Source: Streptomyces cylindrosporus
Lineage (GTDB): Bacteria > Actinomycetota > Actinomycetes > Streptomycetales > Streptomycetaceae
Length of the DNA stretch: 64,000 nt
Reading direction: 5' to 3'
Assembly: GCF_022698165.1 (NCBI RefSeq)
Contig: NZ_JALDAY010000006.1
Location: 558,001-622,000 of the forward strand
Shown here: in pieces, positions 24,574 to 33,079 of the stretch
How positions within the stretch are numbered: position 1 is the stretch's first letter
Layout: each line of letters begins with the position of its first letter
Position numbers and translations under genes: made by a program
Notes under the pieces: generated by a model
The model's database searches: none
What the model was told of the DNA's origin: nothing
The model's input: the letters and a program-made list of their open reading frames with translations, nothing else

Positions 24574-25557
24574 CTACCAGCGGCTCTCCACCTGGTCCTT
24601 GATCCGGCGGTCGTAGAGGTCGCGGATCGCGGTGAGGGTCTCCCCGGACAGCTCGGGCAGCCTGGCGGCGGCCGCGTTGGCGCGGGCCTGCTCCGGGGAG
24701 CGGGCGCCGGGGATCACGCTGGTTACACCGGGCTGGTCGACGATCCAGCGCAGGGCGAGCTGGGCCGGGGTGTATCCCTCGGGGGCGAGGGCGGCGAACT
24801 CGGCGGCCGCTTCGACGCCGGTGGTGTAGTCGACGCCGGAGAAGGTCTCGCCGACGTCGAAGGACTCGCCGTGCCGGTTGTAGGTGCGGTGGTCGTTCTC
24901 CGGGAAGACGGTGTCCTTGGTGTACTTGCCCGACAGCAGGCCGGAGGCGAGCGGCACGCGGGCGATGATGCCGACGCCGGCCTCCCGGGCGGCGGGGAGG
25001 ACCTCGCGCAGGGGCTTCATGCGGAACGGGTTGAGGATGATCTGCACGCTCGCCACGCCCGGGCGGGCGATCGCGGTCAGCGCCTCCGCGCAGGTCTCCA
25101 CGCTGACGCCGTAGGCCGCGATGCGCTCCTCCTCGACCAGGGTGTCGAGGGCGTCGAAGACCTCGTCGGTGGAGTAGACAGGGGTCGGCGGGCAGTGCAG
25201 CTGGACCAGGTCGATGCGGTCGACGCCGAGGTTGCGGCGCGAACGGTCGTTCCAGGCGCGGAAGTTGTCGAGGACGTAGTTCTCCGGGAGCTGCTCGACG
25301 CGGCGGCCCATCTTGGTCGCCACCAGCACGTGCAGGTCCGGCCGGCCGGCCAGGAAGGCGGCGATGGTCTGCTCGCTGCGGCCGTCGCCGTACACGTCGG
25401 CGGTGTCGAAGAAGGTCACCCCCGACTCGGCCGCCGCCTCCAGGACCGCCAGGGCCTCCTTGTCGTCGACGTCTCCCCAGTCGGCGCCCAGTTGCCACGT
25501 CCCGAGACCGACGACGGAAGCATGCTGACCCGACCTGCCGAAAGTGCGCTCGTCCAT
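24574..25557 (-). CDS. Aldo/keto reductase
   Basis: 327 residues of the NADPH-dependent (alpha/beta)8-barrel family that reduces aldehydes and ketones in the cytoplasm. The tetrad is complete: D51 (F-F-D-T-A-D), Y56 (V-Y-G), K82 (A-T-K-M-G) and H121 (V-Q-L-H). The C-terminal cofactor segment V-I-P-G-A-R-S-P-E-Q is typical of the general-stress (YhdN/IolS-like) branch. Substrate unknown. Divergent from the cholesterol oxidase gene; the 136-bp gap could hold both promoters. Confidence 0.92.
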   Translation of the reverse strand: MDERTFGRSGQHASVVGLGTWQLGADWGDVDDKEALAVLEAAAESGVTFFDTADVYGDGRSEQTIAAFLAGRPDLHVLVATKMGRRVEQLPENYVLDNFRAWNDRSRRNLGVDRIDLVQLHCPPTPVYSTDEVFDALDTLVEEERIAAYGVSVETCAEALTAIARPGVASVQIILNPFRMKPLREVLPAAREAGVGIIARVPLASGLLSGKYTKDTVFPENDHRTYNRHGESFDVGETFSGVDYTTGVEAAAEFAALAPEGYTPAQLALRWIVDQPGVTSVIPGARSPEQARANAAAARLPELSGETLTAIRDLYDRRIKDQVESRW

Positions 25558-25693
25558 GGCGTCAGTCTGTCATCCGTCGCGGCCCTGCGCGGAATCGGCC
25601 GCTCCGGCCCGCGGCCTGTGAATCGTTCACTCACATGGGTGATAGGACCCGACAGGCGGCCGACTCGTGTCAACTCGCGCCTAGCGTGACCCC

Positions 25694-27427
25694 GTGACTG
25701 ATCGTTCACTGAGCAACCACTCGTCAGAGGCGGCGGACGACCCGTCCTGGACCCGCCGCGGCTTCCTCCTCTCGGCCGCCGCGCTGGCCGCCGCACCCGT
25801 CCTGATCGCCGCCGATCCGGCGGTCGCGGCACAGGAGCTGCCGGACTTCCCCGAGGGCGTCGCCCTCTACCGCTCGGCGTACCGCAACTGGGTCGGCGAG
25901 ATCACCGCCGACGGCCTGTGGGCCTGTGCGCCGGCCGGCCCGGACCAGGTGGTCGACGTCGTCAACTGGGCCTGGCGGGGCGGCTGGACGGTCCGCGCGC
26001 GGGGTGCCTCGCACGGCTGGTCACCGCTGACGATCACGGAGGGCACGTCGTCGGACTCGCCCGTCCTCCTGGTCGACACCGCGACTCATCTGACCGGCCT
26101 GTCCCTCGACTCGCCGACCGCCGTGCGGGCCGGCACCGGCGTCACGCTGGAGGCCCTGCTGACCTACCTCGAAGGACACGGCCTGGGCGTCACGGCCGCG
26201 CCCGCTCCGGGCGACCTCACGCTGGGTGGCGCCCTGGCCATCGACGCGCACGGCACGGCCGTACCGGCGCGGGGCGAGGAGCGGCCGGCGGGTCAGACGT
26301 ACGGCTCGCTCAGCAATCGCGTGCTGTCCTTGACGGCGGTCGTGTGGGACGAGGACGCCGGGGCGTACGCGCTGCGGACCTACGAGCGCGACGAGGCGGA
26401 CTGTGCCGCCCTGCTCACCCATCTCGGCCGCGCGCTGGTGACCGAGGTGGTGCTGCGCGTGGGCGCCGACTCCAATCTGCGGTGTGTGTCTCACACGGAC
26501 ATCCCGGCCGCCGAACTCTTCGCCGCCCCCGGCTCGGACGGCCGTACCCTGGCGAGCTTCCTCGACCGGGCGGGGCGGGTGGAGGCGATCTGGTTCGCGT
26601 TCACCGAGTTCCCGTGGTTCAAGGTGTGGAGCGTGTCGCCGACCCGGCCGCTCACCTCACGGCACGTGACCTCGCCGTACAACTACCCGTTCTCGGACAG
26701 CGTGCCGACCGTGGTGGCGGACCTGGTCGGGCGGATGACCTCGGACGCGGCCTGGTATCTGGCTCCGGTGCTGGGCAACGCGCAGTACGACGTGGCCACG
26801 CTCGGGCTGGTGGCGACGCTGTCCGCGGACATCTGGGGGCCGTCGAAGAACACGCTGCTCTACATCAGGCCGACGACGTTGCGGATCAACGCGAACGGCT
26901 ACGCCGTGCTCACCACGCGGGACCAAGTGCAGCGCGTCGTTGCCGAGTTCACCGCCTACTACCGTGAGCGGCTCACGGCGTACTCGGCGCTCGGCCGGTT
27001 CCCGGTGAACGGTTCGGTCGAGATCCGGGTGACCGGTCTCGACGACCCGGCAGACGCCGAACTGGACGGCGCCCGCGCCCCGTTGCTGTCGGCGCTGCGC
27101 CGCAGCGAAGCGCACCCCGAGTGGGACACCGCGGTGTGGCTGGACGTCCTGACGCTGCCCGGCACTCCGTACGCGGAGGCCTTTCTGCGGGAGCTCGAGC
27201 AGTTCCTGTTGCGCACCTACGACGGCGAGCACGCGCTCACCCGCGTCGAGTGGTCCAAGGGCTGGGCGTACACGGACGACTCCGTCTGGAGCGACGAGGT
27301 GGTGCTGGGTACGGCGATCCCGGCGTCCTTCGGCGAGGCGGTGTGGGGGCAGGCCGCCGGAACGCTGGACCGGCTCGACCCGCATCGCGTCTTCGGGAAC
27401 GGATTCCTGGACCGGCTGTTCCGATAA
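25694..27427 (+). CDS. Tat-exported cholesterol oxidase, covalent-FAD (VAO) type
   Basis: 577 residues. A Tat signal (T-R-R-G-F-L, residues 20-25, then A-A-A-L-A-A-A) precedes a PP-loop FAD-binding domain and a cholesterol-oxidase substrate domain, as in the class II enzyme of Brevibacterium sterolicum. H107 in G-A-S-H-G-W sits where that enzyme attaches FAD covalently. Expected reaction: oxidation and isomerisation of 3-beta-hydroxysterols to cholest-4-en-3-one, releasing H2O2 outside the cell. Substrate may be another sterol or alcohol. Followed after 40 bp by an alpha/beta hydrolase on the same strand. Confidence 0.85.
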   Translation: MTDRSLSNHSSEAADDPSWTRRGFLLSAAALAAAPVLIAADPAVAAQELPDFPEGVALYRSAYRNWVGEITADGLWACAPAGPDQVVDVVNWAWRGGWTVRARGASHGWSPLTITEGTSSDSPVLLVDTATHLTGLSLDSPTAVRAGTGVTLEALLTYLEGHGLGVTAAPAPGDLTLGGALAIDAHGTAVPARGEERPAGQTYGSLSNRVLSLTAVVWDEDAGAYALRTYERDEADCAALLTHLGRALVTEVVLRVGADSNLRCVSHTDIPAAELFAAPGSDGRTLASFLDRAGRVEAIWFAFTEFPWFKVWSVSPTRPLTSRHVTSPYNYPFSDSVPTVVADLVGRMTSDAAWYLAPVLGNAQYDVATLGLVATLSADIWGPSKNTLLYIRPTTLRINANGYAVLTTRDQVQRVVAEFTAYYRERLTAYSALGRFPVNGSVEIRVTGLDDPADAELDGARAPLLSALRRSEAHPEWDTAVWLDVLTLPGTPYAEAFLRELEQFLLRTYDGEHALTRVEWSKGWAYTDDSVWSDEVVLGTAIPASFGEAVWGQAAGTLDRLDPHRVFGNGFLDRLFR

Positions 27428-27467
27428 GCGCTTGCCGCGCCGCGGAGGCGCTGAGAGGGTCGCGGTC

Positions 27468-28310
27468 ATGCCGATCTTCTCCGCGCCCGACGGGACCGAA
27501 CTCGCCTACCACGTGTACGGGGAGGACGGCCCGCCCGTGATCTGCCTGCCGGGCGGACCGATGCAGGCCTCCGCCTACCTCGGTGAGCTCGGCGGCCTGG
27601 CCGCGCGCCGCCGTCTCGCCCTGCTGGACCTGCGCGGCACCGGCGACTCCGCGCTCCCCCGGGACCCGGCCGGCTACCGCTGCGACCGGCTGGTCGACGA
27701 CGTGGAGGCCCTGCGGGAGCATCTCGGCCTGGAGTCGGTGGACCTGCTCGGGCACTCCGCAGGCACGAACCCGGCCGTGCTGTACGCCGCCCGGTACCCG
27801 GAGCGGGTGAGCAGGCTCGCGTTGATCACGCCGAGCGCGACGGCCGTCGGGATCACGGTGCCGCCGGAAGTCCGGCGCGCGACCGCGCGACTGCGCCGGG
27901 ACGAACCGTGGTTCCCGACCGCCTTCGCGGCTCTGCAGGCCATCACCACCGGACAGGCCACCGCCGACAGCTGGGACGCCATCGCGCCTTTCCTGTACGG
28001 CCGTTGGGACGAAGTGGCGCGTGCCCATCACGCCGCCGGCGCCGCCCAGCGCAACCAGGAGGCCGCCGCCGCCTTCGCCGCCCCCGGCGCCTTCGACCCG
28101 GCCTCCACCCGGGCGGCGCTGGCCAGGTTCGCGGCGCCGGTGCTGGCGCTGGCCGGGGAGGTCGACCTGAACTCCCCCGCGCCCGCGGTCGAGGAGTTCG
28201 CCGGGCTGTTCCCCAAGGGCGAGTGCGTGGTGCAGCCGGGGGCGGGGCACTTCCCGTGGCTCGACGACCCCGGGCGATTCGTGGCTACGGTCGCGGGGTT
28301 CCTGGCGTGA
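27468..28310 (+). CDS. Alpha/beta hydrolase (proline-iminopeptidase-like)
   Basis: 280 residues. Oxyanion loop P-G-G-P, strand L-D-L-R-G-T-G-D-S, nucleophile elbow G-H-S-A-G, acid in G-E-V-D and His in G-A-G-H-F-P-W form a complete catalytic set. The H-G-to-G-G-P loop and L-D-L-R-G-T-G resemble proline iminopeptidase-type enzymes. No signal peptide. Start is the ATG at 27468, giving M-P-I-F-S-A-P-D-G-T. The 3' end overlaps the TetR gene tail by 26 bases. Confidence 0.85.
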   Translation: MPIFSAPDGTELAYHVYGEDGPPVICLPGGPMQASAYLGELGGLAARRRLALLDLRGTGDSALPRDPAGYRCDRLVDDVEALREHLGLESVDLLGHSAGTNPAVLYAARYPERVSRLALITPSATAVGITVPPEVRRATARLRRDEPWFPTAFAALQAITTGQATADSWDAIAPFLYGRWDEVARAHHAAGAAQRNQEAAAAFAAPGAFDPASTRAALARFAAPVLALAGEVDLNSPAPAVEEFAGLFPKGECVVQPGAGHFPWLDDPGRFVATVAGFLA

Positions 28311-28884
28311 GGTGCTGCTGCACGAGGGGGGCGTAGCGCTCCACGACGTCGTCGAGGTCGGCGCTTCGGACGTGGCTGCCGCGGGCGATGCCGTAGACGA
28401 CGCCGAGGCCGAGGAGCGCGGCGACGGCGAGTTCGGCGCGCAGGCCGGCGTCGGGGCCGTCGAGACGGGCGGTGAGGCGTTCGGTGACCTGGGTGCGGAA
28501 GTTGGCGCGCAGGATGTCGCCCTGTTCGCCGTGCAGGGGTGCGAAGACAATGCGCAGCAGCGGGTCGGCTCCTTGCCGGGACTGGCTGACCAGTACGTGC
28601 CGGACCATGTGCCGGCCGAGTTCGGGCGTCGGGGCGGCGAGCAGGGCGTCGGCGTCGGCCTCGAAGGACATGACACGGGCGAAGAGGGCGTCCTTGTTGC
28701 CGAAGTACTTCAGGATCAACGGGGCGCTGACGCCCGCGCGTTCGGCGACCGCCTTGAGCGTGATGTCGGCGTGGGCGTGCCGGGCCAGCAGGTGGCGGGC
28801 GGCGCGCAGGATGGCCGCCTTGGTCGCCTCGGCGTCGCGGCGGGCGGGTGCGGGCGCGGTGGGGGAAGTGCTCACGGCACTCAT
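28285..28884 (-). CDS. TetR-family repressor of the upstream MFS gene
   Basis: 199 residues. The N-terminal HTH is clear: A-I-L-R-A-A-R-H-L-L-A-R-H, D-I-T-L-K-A-V-A-E-R-A-G-V-S-A-P-L-I-L-K-Y-F-G-N-K-D-A-L-F. The C-terminal ligand/dimer domain is typical of drug-efflux repressors. Its ATG overlaps the MFS stop (ATGA), so the two are translated from one message. Two perfect inverted repeats in front of the MFS gene are the obvious operators, giving autoregulation relieved by the exporter's substrate. Confidence 0.9.
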   Translation of the reverse strand: MSAVSTSPTAPAPARRDAEATKAAILRAARHLLARHAHADITLKAVAERAGVSAPLILKYFGNKDALFARVMSFEADADALLAAPTPELGRHMVRHVLVSQSRQGADPLLRIVFAPLHGEQGDILRANFRTQVTERLTARLDGPDAGLRAELAVAALLGLGVVYGIARGSHVRSADLDDVVERYAPLVQQHLTPGTPRP

Positions 28885-30362
28885 GCTCCCTCCAGTGCCT
28901 CGTCGTGTGCGTCCTGGGCACGGCCGCGGGCGCGGCGCGTCCTGCGGGCACCGGCGTCGCCCGGGATGGTCAGCGCCGTGGCGCTCGCGGCCAGGGCGAC
29001 GACGCCCGCCATGGCGAACGCGAGCAGATAGCCGTGCAGGGTGGGGACGGCGATCGCGCCGACCGGGCTGGTGTGGTGCACCAGGACGGCGGCCACGGCG
29101 GCGCTGGAGGTGGCCTGGCCGATCGTGCGCATCAGGACGTTCACGCCGTTCGCCGACGCGGTCTGTCCGGCCGGGACCGCATGCAGGATGAGGGTGGGCA
29201 GCGCGGAGTACGCCAGGGTGGTCCCGGTGCCCACGACCGCCGCACCCACGATGATCATCCACAGGTCGCGGCTGTCGGCGATGCGCACCGCGTAGCCCAG
29301 AGCGATGACCAGGGCCCCGATGGCGAGCGTGATCCGCGGCCCGCGGGACGCCGAGATGCGGGCCGAGAGGGGCGAGAAGACCAGCATGATGAAGCCGCCG
29401 GGCAGCAGCACCAGGCCGGTGGCCACGATGGAGAGCCCGAGCCCGTATCCGGTGGCCTCGGGCGCCTGCACCAGCTGCGCGGTCACCAGCGAGTTGGCGT
29501 AGAACGCGAAGCCGGTGAAGAGCGCGGCCACATGGGACAGCCCGACCTTCGGCCGGCTCACCAACCGCAGGTCCACGAGCGGCTGTTCGGTCCGCAGCTG
29601 CTGCCACCACCACAGGGCGAGCACGCCGACGGCGGTGGCGAAGAGCGCCAGGATCCGCGGACTCCCCCACCCCCACTGCCCGCCCTGGGACACTCCCAGG
29701 AGCAGGGACACCAGCCCGGCGGCGAGCCCCACCGCGCCCAGCACGTCGAAGCGCCCGGGTTCCCGGACGGGCGACTCGCGCACCGCCCACCAGACCGCAC
29801 TCGTGCCCAGCGCGCCGAGGGCACTGGTCACCCAGAACATGATGTGCCAGTTCGAGTACTGCACGATCAGCGCGGCGAGCGGCAGGCCCAGCGCGGCGCC
29901 GATGCCGACGGTGGAACTCATCAGCGCGACCGCGCCTCCCCGTCGTTCCGGCGGCAGTTCGTCGCGCAGGATGCTGATCGAGAGCGGTACGACGGCGGAG
30001 GCGGCGCCGGACAGGGCGCGGGCCGCGATGAGGACGCCGATGTTCGAGGAGAGCGCGCAGGTGACCGAGCCGAGGGTCATCAGGCCGAGGGCCGCCATCA
30101 GCACCCGCCGCTTGCCGTACATGTCGCCGGCGCGGCCGAGGACCGGGGTGAGGACGGCTCCGGACAGCAGGGTCGCCGTGACCATCCAGGAGACCGTGCC
30201 CGCCGAGGAGTGGGTCAGCCGGGGCAGGTCGGGCAGCAGCGGCACGACCACGGTCTGCATGACGGCCATGAGGATGCCGCCGAACGCCAGCACCGGGATC
30301 GTCAGCCGATCCCGCAGGGCCCTCGCCTCGGAGGGCTCGGCTATCGGCACGGGCTGGTCCAT
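28881..30362 (-). CDS. MFS efflux transporter (DHA2, 14 helices)
   Basis: 493 residues with 14 predicted membrane helices. Motif A appears as G-R-A-G-D-M-Y-G-K-R-R, motif C as G-A-A-L-G-L-P-L-A-A. Proton-driven export of a drug or secondary metabolite across the inner membrane is expected. The C-terminal tail is Arg-rich (R-R-T-R-R-A-R-G-R-A). ATG chosen at M-D-Q-P-V-P. The downstream tetR gene overlaps by four bases and two tandem operators lie 28-69 bp upstream of the start, so expression should be induced by whatever ligand the TetR protein binds. Confidence 0.9.
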   Translation of the reverse strand: MDQPVPIAEPSEARALRDRLTIPVLAFGGILMAVMQTVVVPLLPDLPRLTHSSAGTVSWMVTATLLSGAVLTPVLGRAGDMYGKRRVLMAALGLMTLGSVTCALSSNIGVLIAARALSGAASAVVPLSISILRDELPPERRGGAVALMSSTVGIGAALGLPLAALIVQYSNWHIMFWVTSALGALGTSAVWWAVRESPVREPGRFDVLGAVGLAAGLVSLLLGVSQGGQWGWGSPRILALFATAVGVLALWWWQQLRTEQPLVDLRLVSRPKVGLSHVAALFTGFAFYANSLVTAQLVQAPEATGYGLGLSIVATGLVLLPGGFIMLVFSPLSARISASRGPRITLAIGALVIALGYAVRIADSRDLWMIIVGAAVVGTGTTLAYSALPTLILHAVPAGQTASANGVNVLMRTIGQATSSAAVAAVLVHHTSPVGAIAVPTLHGYLLAFAMAGVVALAASATALTIPGDAGARRTRRARGRAQDAHDEALEGA

Positions 30363-30389
30363 CGGCGCTCCCGGACGACAGAAAACAAG

Positions 30390-30431
30390 GGTGAATGGGA
30401 ATTCACCATAGCCGGTGAATTGCCATTCACC
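30390..30431. promoter_or_regulatory. Two tandem TetR operators
   Basis: GGTGAAT-N4-ATTCACC occurs twice, perfectly: 30390-30407 (spacer GGGA) and 30414-30431 (spacer TGCC), with centres 24 bp apart. They lie between the MFS start and the 3' end of the monooxygenase gene, where the MFS-tetR promoter must be. Identical half sites with unrelated spacers and size fit dimer binding by the TetR protein encoded in the same operon. Confidence 0.8.
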
Positions 30432-30453
30432 CAAGCGGGAAAACGGACGCCCG

Positions 30454-31671
30454 CTACTTCCTGGAGGCCAGTGCCCGCGCGTGCACGGTGCGCGCGATCC
30501 TCGGTCCCAGCCAGCGCTTGAAGCGGCGCAGCGCCTCCAGCTGCCCGGCCGCCCTGTCGATGCGGTAGTAGAGCTGGGGCGGGACGTACGGCAGCAGGGG
30601 CGAGTGACGCTGGCCGAGCAGGGCGAACATCTGCTCCGGCGGCAGATGCATGTAGCGGGGCAGGTTCTCGTACCACTGGGCGCTGTAGCGGGCCGCACTC
30701 TGGATGGACAGGAGGGCGGCCTTGCGCTCCCGCTCGTAGCGGCCCAGGGCCTGCGGCAGATCGGGCTGCTCGCGCAGGGCGGCGGCCAGGGCGATCGCGT
30801 CCTCCAGGGCGAGGGTGGTGCCGGCGCCGACGGAGTAGTGGGTGGTGTGGGCGGCGTCGCCGAGCAGGACCAGGTTGTCGCGGAACCAGGTCTGGTTGGT
30901 GAGGGTGCGGAAGTTCAGCCACTGGGCGGCGCCGTCGGCGCAGGAGCGGCCGATCAGGGGGTGGCCGTCCAGGATGTCGGCGAAGAGTTTCTCCAGGAGG
31001 GCGAGCCCGTCGGCCTCGTTCGCGGTGTCGAGGCCGAGGCCGGTCCAGGTCTCGGGGGCGCATTCGACGACGCAGGTGCTGCGCTCGGGGCTGAAGGCGT
31101 AGCCGTAGCACCAGATCCAGCCGTGGTCGGTCTCCACGAAGGCGAAGGTGAAGGCGTCGAAGACCTTGGTGGTGCCGAGCCAGATGTAGTGGTTGCGGCC
31201 GGGCCTGAGCTCGGTGCCGAAGTGGTCGGCGTGCGCGCCGCGCAGGGCGCTGTGCACGCCGTCGGCGGCCACGACGAGGTCGGCGGCGGGCAGGTTCCCC
31301 TCGGTGATCTCGTGCTCGAACTCCAGCCGTACGCCCAGCGAGCGGGCCCGTGCGGCGAGGATCTCCAGGAGCCGGTGGCGGCCGATGCCGAAGCCCTCGT
31401 CGCTGTCGCGCCGGGTGGCGAGGTCCCGGACGCGGGCGACGCCCTCGTTCCAGGTGACGGAGTGCTGCTCCAGGGCGCGGGCCGACTCCGGGTCGTGCTC
31501 GTGGAGCTTGTCGAGCAGCCCGCGCCAGTAGGTCACGCCCCAGCCGTAGGTCGATCCCTCCGGATTGCGTTCGTGGACGGTGATGTCGTGGGACGGGTCC
31601 TGCCGCTTCAGCAGGATCGAGAGATACAGGCCGGCGGGCCCGCCGCCGACGCAGGCGACCTTCACGCACAC
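30454..31671 (-). CDS. FAD-dependent monooxygenase (aromatic hydroxylase type)
   Basis: 405 residues. GxGxxG nucleotide-binding motif G-G-G-P-A-G (9-14), D-G-V-H-S (NAD(P)H/FAD loop, V-V-A-A-D-G-V-H-S) and G-D-A-A-H (near 290) identify a class A flavin monooxygenase. The early segment Y-G-W-G-V-T-Y-W resembles salicylyl-/anthraniloyl-CoA hydroxylases, suggesting a CoA-linked or aromatic acid substrate. Cytoplasmic. A GTG start is used; GTG 31665, two codons later, has better spacing to AGGGG. It is upstream of the MFS gene on the same strand, separated by the operator region, so independently controlled. It is divergent from the SRPBCC gene. Confidence 0.85.
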   Translation of the reverse strand: MCVKVACVGGGPAGLYLSILLKRQDPSHDITVHERNPEGSTYGWGVTYWRGLLDKLHEHDPESARALEQHSVTWNEGVARVRDLATRRDSDEGFGIGRHRLLEILAARARSLGVRLEFEHEITEGNLPAADLVVAADGVHSALRGAHADHFGTELRPGRNHYIWLGTTKVFDAFTFAFVETDHGWIWCYGYAFSPERSTCVVECAPETWTGLGLDTANEADGLALLEKLFADILDGHPLIGRSCADGAAQWLNFRTLTNQTWFRDNLVLLGDAAHTTHYSVGAGTTLALEDAIALAAALREQPDLPQALGRYERERKAALLSIQSAARYSAQWYENLPRYMHLPPEQMFALLGQRHSPLLPYVPPQLYYRIDRAAGQLEALRRFKRWLGPRIARTVHARALASRK

Positions 31672-31849
31672 CCCTAGAAGTTGCCGGAGTTACCCAGAGC
31701 GGTCATTTGGCAACGCAGAGTAGCAGGGCGTCCCGCCGACAGCGCTGACACCCGCACCGGCTGACGGCCGGAACGCGGCGGTTTGTCCGGCAGGGGTCGG
31801 GTACCCGCGCCGGACGCAACCGAGAATCGAGCGAAGGAGGGGTTCACCC

Positions 31850-32302
31850 GTGTCGCAGGTCGAGGAATCCATCGAGGTCGGCGTCCCGGTGCACACCGCC
31901 TACAACCAGTGGACGCAGTTCGAGACGTTCCCGGAGTTCATGAGCGGCGTGGAACGCATCGAACAGCGCACCGACACGCTCACTCACTGGGTGACCAGTG
32001 TGAACGGGGTTCACAGGGAGTTCAACGCGGAGATCACGGAGCAGATCCCGGACGAGCGGGTCGCCTGGACGACCGTGGCCGGTGAGGCCCGGCAGGCCGG
32101 GGCGGTGACCTTCCACCGCCTCGACGACCGTCACACCAAGGTCATGCTGCAGCTGGACTTCCACCCGGACACCATCACCGAGAAGGTCGGCGACAAGCTC
32201 GGGTTCGTGAAGCGGCAGACCAAGGGCGACCTGGAGCGCTTCAAGAAGTTCATCGAGCAGCGCGGTCAGGAGACCGGCGAGTGGCGCGGCGTGGTCACCT
32301 GA
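31850..32302 (+). CDS. SRPBCC (START-like) family protein
   Basis: 150 residues forming the helix-grip fold with a hydrophobic cavity. E-S-I-E-V-G-V-P-V-H-T-A-Y-N-Q-W-T-Q-F-E-T-F-P-type opening, W-x-T-x-V-N-G and the long C-terminal helix (G-D-L-E-R-F-K-K-F-I-E-Q-R) match the cyclase/dehydrase-like COG5637 group. These proteins bind lipids or polyketides; many small copies in Streptomyces have no known role. GTG start with strong GAAGGAGG. It is convergent with RNase H, ten bases apart. Confidence 0.85.
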   Translation: MSQVEESIEVGVPVHTAYNQWTQFETFPEFMSGVERIEQRTDTLTHWVTSVNGVHREFNAEITEQIPDERVAWTTVAGEARQAGAVTFHRLDDRHTKVMLQLDFHPDTITEKVGDKLGFVKRQTKGDLERFKKFIEQRGQETGEWRGVVT

Positions 32303-32312
32303 CCGCCGCGGC

Positions 32313-33014
32313 CTAACCGGCCCCCGCCGTACGGCACTCCGGGTGGCCCCAGCCCTGGTCGTTCTTGGCGATGGGCTCGCCGGCGGCGTAGGGGCGCCCG
32401 CACAGGCAGCGGCCGGGGAACTTCGCCTTGATCGTGCGGGACGAGGAGCCGCCGCGCTGCCCCGCCGCCCCCGCCTTGCGGCGCGGGGCGGCGGACTTCT
32501 TCGGGGTGTCCGGGGAGGGCGGCGGCTCCGGCGAGCCGAGGTCGCTGCCCGCGGGCTCCTGGACCGTGGCGGCCTGGCTGGCGGCCCGGTCCGCGAAGTC
32601 GTTGAGCGGGTCGCCGTCGACCTGGTGGGCGGGGACGTAACGGAAGTCGACGGTACGGCCGTCGAGCAGCTCGTCGATGCGCACCACCAGGTCCTGGTTG
32701 GCGACCGGCTTGCCGGCGGACGTCTTCCAGCCGTTGCGCTTCCAGCCGGGCAGCCAGGTGGTGACCGCCTTCATGGCGTACTGCGAGTCCATCCGGACCT
32801 CGAGCGGTACGCCCGGGTCGGTCGAGGCCAACAGCCGTTCCAGTGCGGTGAGTTCGGCGACGTTGTTGGTGGCCTTGCCGAGCGGTCCGGCCTCCCAGCG
32901 GGCCGGGGTCTCGGAGTCGTCGGAGACCACCCACGCCCAGCCCGCCGGACCGGGATTTCCCTTCGAGGCCCCGTCGCAGGCGGCCACCACACGTTCACGC
33001 ATGGCCTCGATCAT
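32313..33014 (-). CDS. rnhA: Ribonuclease H type I with Cys/His tail
   Basis: 233 residues. The RNase H catalytic carboxylates are all present: D14 (C-D-G-A-S-K-G-N-P-G-P), E54 (N-N-V-A-E-L), D76 (R-M-D-S-Q-Y-A) and D142 (N-D-F-A-D-R). It removes RNA from RNA:DNA hybrids. After a Pro/Ser/Lys-rich linker (about 152-190) a small extra domain, G-R-C-L-C-G-R-P-Y and G-W-G-H-P-E-C, could bind zinc; E. coli RNase HI lacks it. The alternative ATG at 33002 (M-R-E-R-V) is possible. An 18-bp tandem repeat separates it from the VOC gene upstream. Confidence 0.87.
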   Translation of the reverse strand: MIEAMRERVVAACDGASKGNPGPAGWAWVVSDDSETPARWEAGPLGKATNNVAELTALERLLASTDPGVPLEVRMDSQYAMKAVTTWLPGWKRNGWKTSAGKPVANQDLVVRIDELLDGRTVDFRYVPAHQVDGDPLNDFADRAASQAATVQEPAGSDLGSPEPPPSPDTPKKSAAPRRKAGAAGQRGGSSSRTIKAKFPGRCLCGRPYAAGEPIAKNDQGWGHPECRTAGAG

Positions 33015-33043
33015 GCCACGGACGGACGGGGCCTCCGATCGCC

Positions 33044-33079
33044 TCCCACCGAGACGTCCTGTCCCACCGAGACGCCCTA
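33044..33079. repeat. 18-bp tandem direct repeat
   Basis: tcccaccgagacgtcctg at 33044-33061 is repeated at 33062-33079 with two changes; the second copy includes the stop codon of the VOC gene. Probably recent slippage in the 62-bp gap between the two minus-strand genes. Confidence 0.7.
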
